From Symbiodinium natans (lineage: Eukaryota > Sar > Dinophyceae > Suessiales > Symbiodiniaceae), in the NCBI GenBank assembly GCA_905221605.1, contig CAJNDS010001635.1, forward strand, positions 184,001 through 248,000: a stretch of 64,000 nt of DNA, read 5' to 3'. Of the stretch, positions 57,401 through 64,000 are shown piece after piece. Position numbers and translations under genes: made by a program. Each line of letters opens with the position of its first letter. Position 1 is the first letter of the stretch. The notes under the pieces were generated by a model. The model saw only the letters and a program-made list of their open reading frames with translations, made no database searches and was not told the DNA's origin.

Positions 57401-58280
57401 GGTTTTTTATTTTGGAACGGGGTTTAGGGGGGCGTGGGAGACCCTGCCCGAGTGTCAGGACTCGGGGTGAGGCACCGAAGACCTACAACCTCAACCTGCT
57501 TCAGCATGGAGGTCTTTCCAAGTTAATTACGATTCCCTTTTGGAAATCCTTGCAATGCGGAGGTAGTATAGCCACCATAAGTTGGAGGACTGCCCCACAT
57601 GCATCTCTCGTCCTACCTCATCGCCCAGCAGCGCCATGAGACAGCTGACGCCAGGGATGGAGCAATCGACAGCTCACGTCCGCCGGCCACTCAGTGTGTT
57701 CATCGGCGTGGTGGGTCTGGGGAAGCATTTTGATAAACCTTAGCGTTGAGCAACTCGAGCATCTGTTTGTTTCGGCCTTTTAGTCGTTGTGCCATGTTGT
57801 GCTGTGTGTAGTTGCCTTATAGTGTTTCGCATGTTTCGCTATCATACCAAGCCAGACAGCTCCGACCCTGCACAGGAGCCCGAATCCTTTGCGATGAGAC
57901 GTGGAACCTTAGTTATGCAGCTGCACCTCATAGCCCAAACCCAGTGCCCAAATTCAACTATCTCGACCCCTCCACCCGAAAGTCTTGTGACTTGCACCCC
58001 GCATGAACGCTCAACTCTGTAACGCTAAAGGCCACAAACGTCCCTCAACCCCAAAAAATCCCAACACGCATTGCCAACGGGCCGCCCTGGCCGAAAGCCT
58101 ACTCTCTGTTTTTTCTCTTTCTTTTTCTCTTTATGTATGTATATAGATACAATGAAAGATGCATACTTATTAAAACTTTCTCTCTCTCTCTATTATGTAC
58201 AATTGCAGACATATGTGTTGCTTTATGAATTGCATAGCAGCATGCACACATGAATGCACACATGCAGAAAACAAAGGGCC
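54472..58280. other. gene-poor region with telomere-type tracts
   Basis: C-strand tracts at 54970-55013 and 55130-55160, G-strand at 55440-55450, 55640-55660 and 56345-56415, C-strand at 56480-56540, and an ATAA/TA microsatellite at 55348-55412. An open frame at 57145-57639 has no recognisable motif. Confidence 0.4.
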
Positions 58281-58283
58281 GAC

Positions 58284-58359
58284 CTAAACCCTAAACCCTA
58301 AACCCGAAACCCTAAACCCTAAACCCTAACCCGAAACCCTAAACCCTAAACCCTAAACC
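58284..58359 (-). repeat. CCCTAAA array, about 10 units
   Basis: A C-strand array followed by an exon-like insert and, after 115 bp, G-strand units at 58475-58535. Confidence 0.95.
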
Positions 58360-58368
58360 GTGTCCCAG

Positions 58369-58446
58369 GCCTTGGCGAAGCTGGGCCGAGCACGCTGCTG
58401 GGCCGAAGCGGCCTCGAGGCTCCCCCGTGGGGAAGCACGTAGTTGA
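58369..58446 (+). CDS. exon-like fragment between telomere-type tracts (unrecognised)
   Basis: After CCGTGTCCCAG, the frame reads ALAKLGRARCWAEAASRLPR and then GEARS, ending in TGA at 58444-58446. Alanine/arginine-rich and helical. No family can be assigned to 25 codons. Confidence 0.3.
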   Translation, partial: ALAKLGRARCWAEAASRLPRGEARS

Positions 58447-58474
58447 GGGGTTGGTGAGGGTTTGTGGGTTGTAG

Positions 58475-59060
58475 GGTTTAGGGTTTAGTGTTTAGGGTGG
58501 AAAAAAAAGGGTTTAGGGTTGTGGGTTTAGGGTAGGGGGGGGTGGGGGGGCTGGTTGAAGGCTTTTTCTCGGTCAAACGGGTCTCATGTTGAGGGGCCGA
58601 AACCATGGAGCAGTATACTCTGCCTGATGAGGCTGCTTAGATTGCCATCTCTGAAGAGGTATAGTCTTAGCGTCGAACCTTTGCAAAAACAACTCCTGCC
58701 AACCCTAAACCGAGGGTTGTATCGAGTTGGCCTGTGGAGCATGGCTAGGCGGGTGGCAAAAAACCCTAAAACCCTAAAACCCTAAAACCCTAAAACCCCT
58801 AAACCCCTAAACCCCTAAACCCCTAAAACCCTAAAACCCTAAAAACCCTAAAACCCTAAACCCTAATCCCTAAACCATGTGGCTCAGGCTTGCGGAGGCG
58901 GAGAAGCGCGGTCGACCTTTGCCCGATGCAATCGCGTGAGAACCCACAGACTCAGAGTTGGACCTGGGAAGCCTCAGGGCTGTAAATTGTTTAGGGTTTA
59001 TAGTTCACCGCGAAGCCCTAAAACCCTAATTAAACCCTAAACCCTAAACCCATGTTTAAG
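58475..59060. repeat. telomere-type tracts, CCCTAAAA variant
   Basis: G-strand units at 58475-58535, a C-strand array of eight-base CCCTAAAA/CCCCTAAA variants at 58755-58876, and C-strand units at 59010-59055. Confidence 0.9.
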
Positions 59061-60400
59061 GTTTGGGGCTATGCAGGGTTTGGGGTGTAGCGTTTAAGTT
59101 AAGTCTGGCATTTATGGCGTGTCGGTTTTAGTGATCTTGAACAGGACACCGAAAGTCCCTGATAGTGATCACCTTGAGAAGATCTAAAAAATATTGATGG
59201 CGTCGAGGGTTTCGAGATGCATCTGGTCTCTATTGCCAGTTTCGTATTCACATCGTTATACATACGTATATACATATGTACATATATATATATGTATATA
59301 CATGATGGGTCACTCTTTTGTGCTTTAAGCGCTTGCTATGACTCCGAAAATGGGTTTTTATGAATATGTACGAATGTAGTAGAGGGACTGCAAAGGGCAT
59401 AGAGGGCACAGTGCACATATGTTTCTTTGCTTGCAGCAAAGTGCGGGCACGGGAGCCGGACCCGAGGACCCAACCAAGACCTGACCACTGACTGGCTAGT
59501 TTGAAATCAAGTCCCTGAGGGTTTGTGAAAGGAGCCCTTTTATATGTTAGTAGATGGGTGACAGCTGTTCTGAGAACGTTTTTCTTCTTGGACTTGGCTT
59601 GCGTGGATAACCCTAAACCCTAAACCCTAAACCCTAAACCCTGGGCTTACCTTAGGAACTCGGAAGGATGTGCAGACCGGCCATCATGCAGCAGCATTGG
59701 CCCAAACGCGTCATCTTATTGCAGCGCAGCCGATCCGCATCTCGCACCACAGCACACGACTGAAGCTTCAATCTTTTCAGGCCCGTGCGGCATCCTAGGG
59801 TTTAGGGTTTAGGGTTTGAGGTTTAGGGTTTTTTGTTCATCATGCTAGGGCTGATCTTTCTCAGTACACAGAAGACTCTCCAGGTTTCTTGTGGCTGTCG
59901 GCCCACACACCTTGACCGGTTTCACAGCCGCGCCCTGCCGCCAGCATGGACTCACCAGATACAGGCCCGTTACTATTATGTTATACCGGCTATCTCATAT
60001 TATACTGTTGTATTAGAATAACATTGTATGTATGTATGTATGTATGTACGTATGTATGTATATCTGTTTATATCTATATCTATATATATATATAGAGAGA
60101 GAATGATATTAGTATAATTTGGCACGGCAAGCGCCTCTGCTGGACAATTCGGAACTTCGACGCGTGGAACATGTTCGTCGTGTCTTTCATCTCGTCACCA
60201 CCCAAAAGCATCGTGCGCCCATCTTGGCATGAGAAGACAGCCGCATTCCGAAACGATCATGCTCCGTGCCTGAGGCTCGAAAAATCCTTACACCATCTCA
60301 CCCTCAACAAAAGAAACCCTCACAGATCCCGCTCCCTAATCCCTGAATCCCTGAACCCCTGCATCGAAACAAAGCAAAGGCAAACAAAAACACCATGAAG
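59061..60400. other. no gene recognised; microsatellites and one telomere-type pair
   Basis: TA/CATA at 59262-59302 and TATG/TA at 60029-60105. CCCTAAA at 59607-59641 and TTTAGGG at 59798-59830 bracket a 157-bp insert. The insert has one open frame (RKDVQTGHHAAALAQTRH onward) ending at the TAG before the G-strand tract. Confidence 0.5.
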
Positions 60401-60408
60401 TCACCTTC

Positions 60409-60536
60409 TTGGGATCTTCCCCCTTATACTCAGTCCTCAATAGGGAACCCTAAACCCCAAACCCTAAATCCTAAACCCCAAACCCTAAACCCTAAACCCT
60501 ATCAAGGATTGAGAGTACAAGGGGGGACCTTCCCAA
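60409..60536. mobile_element. MITE, TTGGGATG family, with telomere tract inside and perfect 8-bp target duplication
   Basis: Left arm TTGGGATCTTCCCCCTTATA, right arm ending GGGACCTTCCCAA. TCACCTTC is duplicated at 60401-60408 and 60537-60544. The usual central palindrome (TAGGGA...TCCCTA) is replaced by about 55 bp of CCCTAAA/CCCCAAA units (60446-60500). Confidence 0.92.
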
Positions 60537-60626
60537 TCACCTTCCGACGACAGGCAGATCGGCCTCACCCGGGCTTGCGGCTTCTCCAGGCTTGGGGCCC
60601 GCGAGCCGCAGCCGCGCAGGCTCAGG

Positions 60627-60725
60627 CCCATTTAGGGTTTAGGGTTTAGGGTTATAGGGTTTAGGGTTTAGGGTTTAGGGTTATAGGTTTATAGGTTTTG
60701 GGTTTAGGGTTTAGGGTTTAGGGTT
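60627..60725 (+). repeat. TTTAGGG array with GTTATAGG variants
   Basis: About twelve G-strand units, some altered to GGGTTATAGGG. Confidence 0.92.
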
Positions 60726-60944
60726 CATGGGCTGGCAGGGGCGGCAACAGTCGGGTTAACTTAAGGGGCTTCTTAGAGGATAGGGGAAGAAAAGGGCCCT
60801 TGCTGCAGAAACTAGAGAGGCTTCCTCTAGCGTGCAGGCAGGGGTTCAGGGCCCTGACTTCTCGAATCAAGTGCCGGAGGTTCCTTCCACCTCGTGGAGG
60901 TTGGTGTCCTGGCTCACGGAGTGGCAGCCAGAGGGCCTCGTTTC

Positions 60945-61054
60945 CTAGGACCCAGAGTGGGCCCTTTTTCCTTTTTCAGAGTGTAGGTTCCCTTATAATC
61001 CCATTTAAACCAAAAAGGGTACCCTTTTTGTTCCTAGGTTACTCCGGGGCCTCG
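60945..61054. mobile_element. introner-like element, CTAGGACCC family
   Basis: Left end CTAGGACCCAGAGTGGGCCC, right end GGTTACTCCGGGGCCTCG. TTTC is duplicated at 60941-60944 and 61055-61058. A longer 12-bp identity (GGGCCTCGTTTC) spans both junctions. No clear gene around it. Confidence 0.78.
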
Positions 61055-61408
61055 TTTCTGGTGTCTTTGCCTCTTTTGTTTTCCTCAGTCAAAGAATGTT
61101 ACAGTCGACTCAGAGGGCACAGGCCCACGATTTGCCCCAAGCTCTAAACTCCACGTGTCGCGCTTGGTTGGCTATGGTTGGTGTGCCGGGTTGAGTGTTT
61201 TTGTTTTGCGTAATCTGGGATGAGGTTCAGGGTTTAGGGTTTGTTCCCCATTTAACCTGCTTCCCTGGCTCGGCTGCTGGGAGCCCGAAAATGTACCCCA
61301 CGCCCCAAAAACCTAAATCTTGAGCTCCCAAACTTGCTGAAAACCCTAAACTCTTAACCCTTAAACCTTTAACCCCTGAGTTTCTTGCATCCTCAGCTGG
61401 AGAAAGCA

Positions 61409-61600
61409 CCCCCCCCCCCCCCCCCCCGCCCAAGGCAGCAACAAGGGCCGATCAAACCAAAGCTCCGTGTCCCTGGCCTTGCCAACAGAGGTTAGGGTTT
61501 AGGGCTTAGGTTTGAAACTTTAGATGGGTTTGGGGTTTAGGGTTTGGGGTTTAGGGGTTAGGGTTTAGGGGTTAGGGTTTAGGGTTTAGGGTAGCGTAAT
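61409..61600. repeat. poly-C run and TTTAGGG array
   Basis: About 19 C at 61409-61427 (one of several long C or G runs), then G-strand units with GGGGTTAGGG variants at 61495-61590. Confidence 0.85.
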
Positions 61601-62234
61601 GAAGGCTTGCGGTTCAGAGTTTAGGGTGGTGATGAGTGGGTAGGGTGATGAAATATTCACAGGTTGCCACCTTGTTTTGTTCTTCTAACCGAACTTGTAC
61701 TGCATACCCGTGAATCTTCCAGCAGTGTTTCGGCCGGGTCCCTGTTCTTAAAGAGAAAGAATTGGGTACGAGTTCTGAGAAATAAGGGGCCTCATAGCAA
61801 CGCCAACTTCAAGACCAATACTTCAGAGAACTTAGGTCCTTAGGATTGAGGGCTTGGAGGATTGGATCGGTTTGGAGACTTTGAGTGTTTAGGGTGATGT
61901 AGAACTTTGGGTTGATAGACTCGCATGCCACCAACAGGGTAAGCTTTGGACCTAGGAGGTTCGGCTACGGGTCATGTGGCAGCATGGTGAGCCATTGAAC
62001 ACGAGGATGTGCGATGTTCCCTTTTGTTGGGCATTGCGTTCCCTCATATTACCTCCCCCCCCCCCCCCCCCCCTCTGACCATGGTATCTCCCACCACGAA
62101 CCACAGAGGGGGGGAAAGACTCAACCATTGTACGTACCGCGAAAATCAGAGCTTCTGGTTCCCTTGTGCGTTGGCATCCGAGCCGTTAGCACCCCTGTTC
62201 ATTTTGAAGCACATCAAATCCTAAACCTTAAACC
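61601..62234. other. no gene recognised; poly-C run
   Basis: A C run at 62055-62073. No supported gene. Confidence 0.4.
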
Positions 62235-62335
62235 TTGGGATGTTCCCCCTGATACAAACAGTCCTTCATAGGAATGATAGGAGGGGGCACTATATTCCCC
62301 ATTAAGGACTGTTAGTGTAAGTGTGAACATCCCAA
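62235..62335. mobile_element. MITE, TTGGGATG family, next to telomere-like units
   Basis: Left end TTGGGATGTTCCCCCTGATA and right end GTGTGAACATCCCAA. Flanks CTTAAACC and (offset by one) CCTAAACC differ at one position, suggesting insertion into telomere-like DNA. Confidence 0.85.
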
Positions 62336-62510
62336 CCCTAAACCCCTTGAAATCCAAAGCCAAGAGAATCTCTGTCTTTTGAAGTCTCAAGTCCGACCCA
62401 GGTCACCCAACATGGCCGTCAAGCCTGCTCCCGCGGAGGGAGGCTGCCGTGCGTATATGAAGATAGTGTTTTTTTCATATTGTTCTCTACGATGGATCTC
62501 TCTACAGCTC

Positions 62511-62693
62511 AAAGCAAAGGTTAACTCGCAAGAAGACCTGGGTAGGCGACAAGAAACTAAAGAACATGACCCCCTTAGCCGCGCTCCCAGTGCTAAGCAG
62601 CAGGCGCCGACAACTGGAGCCTTGACGGCGTTTGGAAGCCTGTTCGGCAGTCTTGGGCCGAGCAGGCGCGGGGCCGATTGGGATGTTGTTTAG
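62511..62693 (+). CDS. possible last exon (unrecognised)
   Basis: A pyrimidine-rich run ending CTCTCTACAG is followed by an open frame (LKAKVNSQEDLGRRQETKEH, then a Ser/Ala/Gly-rich tail) that ends in TAG at 62691-62693. The candidate upstream exon (about 62411-62448) does not join cleanly in phase with a GT donor, so the gene model is incomplete. No family recognised. Confidence 0.28.
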   Translation, partial: KAKVNSQEDLGRRQETKEHDPLSRAPSAKQQAPTTGALTAFGSLFGSLGPSRRGADWDVV

Positions 62694-63785
62694 GGATTAG
62701 GGTTGCAGGCGAATCGTACGCCATATATCTCCCCAAACTGAAGGTAGGTTGAGATTTTTAAGAAGTCATCCGGGAGGTTGTGGCCGGTCAAAAGTCTTGG
62801 CGGCTTAGGCCTTAATTTCCCTCTAGATCCCTCCGCTCGCACACCCGGTATGGTTGAAGAATGATGCCTTGAGATGATGGGCCAGAAAGAAGGGATCGGC
62901 CTTCAAGTTCTACTTGAGGGCTGCTTGCAAGTCATGCGGTAACCAGCTCCGAAAACGGGCGCGGCGACCGAGGGAACTTTTGGGCCGTTGAGTCCTGGAG
63001 CACTCAGACTGAGCCCAGTATAGTTCTGAGAGGACTATGGACCTCGAATCGGTGTAATTTCTAGTTCTAAGCCGGCTGCATAAGGTGTAAGGTGATCCAG
63101 GGTGACTTTGACGTTCAACATGTTTCGAAACCTAGTTGGGTTTGTCAGGAGGGTCCAGCTTCTCACTAGAAGGCTTTGAATGGTTGGTTAGAGCCTAAGG
63201 CCCAAAGCCCTCCGCCCTACATGCCCCGACCTGGCTTCTGCGCAGCACAACGTAGTTTAACCTTTGCGGACGCATTTTGCATGGATGTTGTGATGCCTGG
63301 AAGGGGTCTTGCCACATCGGGGTTGGTAAAGTTGCGCAGCTGTTGTGGTGGTTGCTGAGGAAGCAGAAAGCATGCTGTTCGAGAGTTCAGTTACCCTAAA
63401 CCCTAAACCCTTAACCAAAAGACCCTTGGTCGAACTCGTGCCCGAAGCCTCGCCCCTGCCTGCGCCAGCGTGAGAGTCCAGGCCTGCTAAGCCCGGCCCT
63501 GCCTTCAAGAGCCCCAAACCTACTTTTCGTCGGTTGCTGTCTAAAGCTACCTACATTGCAAAATACCTGCCTATAAGTCCTCGTAATCCATACAAGCACT
63601 GAGCCACAACCCCTAAGCCCGTCGCCCTAAAGGCCGTTACCCTAAACCCGAAACCCTAAACCCCAAGACCCAAATCTCCACAGACGGAGCTCTCGGACGA
63701 CTGTCCCCCAGCTCCGGCGCCAGCCAGTCGGGTCCCTAGTTGGGGTGTCGGGCTTCAAGCTCAGGGTTTCCTAGGCTCCTAGGAC
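62694..63785. other. no gene recognised
   Basis: CCCTAAA units at 63392-63412 and 63640-63665. After CAG at 63681-63683 a short protein-like frame (TELSDDCPPAPAPASRV) is seen, too short to call. Confidence 0.4.
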
Positions 63786-63881
63786 TTGGGATGTTTCCCC
63801 TTATACTAACAGCTCCTAAATAGGGATTATAATAGGGGTACTATAATCCCTATTAAGAACTGTTAGTACAAGGAATGCTCG
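63786..63881. mobile_element. MITE, TTGGGATG family, right end degraded
   Basis: Left end TTGGGATGTTTCCCCTTATA with intact central palindrome (TAGGGATTATAATAGGGG). The right arm decays after CTGTTAGTACAAGGAATG. Confidence 0.75.
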
Positions 63882-64000
63882 GTAGTCTAGCTTAACCTTC
63901 AGCTCTCAGCCCAACATTCTGGACCTTGGAACTTGGAGCCAAACACGCCCGGGACACCCGAAATGCGATGTTTGGGGTTGCAGAGCTGATAGCACACAAA

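Overview
This window looks like nuclear DNA of a dinoflagellate. The sequence evidence is fourfold: (1) a relict of the dinoflagellate spliced leader just upstream of a protease gene; (2) an intron with a GA-AG boundary; (3) several families of short transposon-like introns (introners) with terminal inverted repeats and target duplications; (4) a background of Arabidopsis-type telomere repeats (TTTAGGG/CCCTAAA), scattered in several dozen short tracts on both strands. The species cannot be named from this window.

Only two loci are clearly gene-bearing. The first (7,521-13,376) is a complete-looking retroelement of the Penelope-like (PLE) type. Near-identical 313/312-bp direct repeats (pseudo-LTRs) flank a 1,203-codon protein with an N-terminal GIY-YIG endonuclease and a C-terminal PLE/telomerase-type reverse transcriptase (YVDD). 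Two smaller ORFs follow in the same frame, and the second could be reached by reading through a UGA-CUA stop context. The domain order (endonuclease before RT) is that of the permuted Naiad/Chlamys clade. The extra downstream ORFs are unusual.

The second locus (about 33,100-34,932) is a five-exon papain-family (C1A) cysteine protease with signal peptide, I29-like propeptide and intact catalytic residues. Its leader carries a spliced-leader relict, so the gene probably passed through a processed mRNA. At least three of its four introns look like introners inserted afterwards. Each has 4-bp duplications: the left copy supplies the 5' splice site and the element supplies the 3' AG.

The rest is repeat-rich and gene-poor: 0-7.5 kb (telomere-like blocks, a 490-bp CA/CAGA microsatellite, a telomere-derived minisatellite, a pseudogene-like exon with an introner); 13.4-25.9 kb (telomere tracts, poly-C, AT microsatellites, a 390-bp direct-repeat pair); 26-31 kb (introner copies and MITEs); 35-64 kb (many telomere tracts, MITEs, and scattered exon-like fragments). 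Ten copies of one MITE family (ends TTGGGATG) are present, three with perfect 8-bp target duplications. One of them carries a telomere-repeat tract inside. A repeated layout is a CCCTAAA tract, 80-180 bp of other sequence (often exon-like), then a TTTAGGG tract, as if short DNA pieces had been capped by telomere repeats at both ends.

Most short ORFs here are not supported as genes. Low-confidence exon-like fragments are listed as such.
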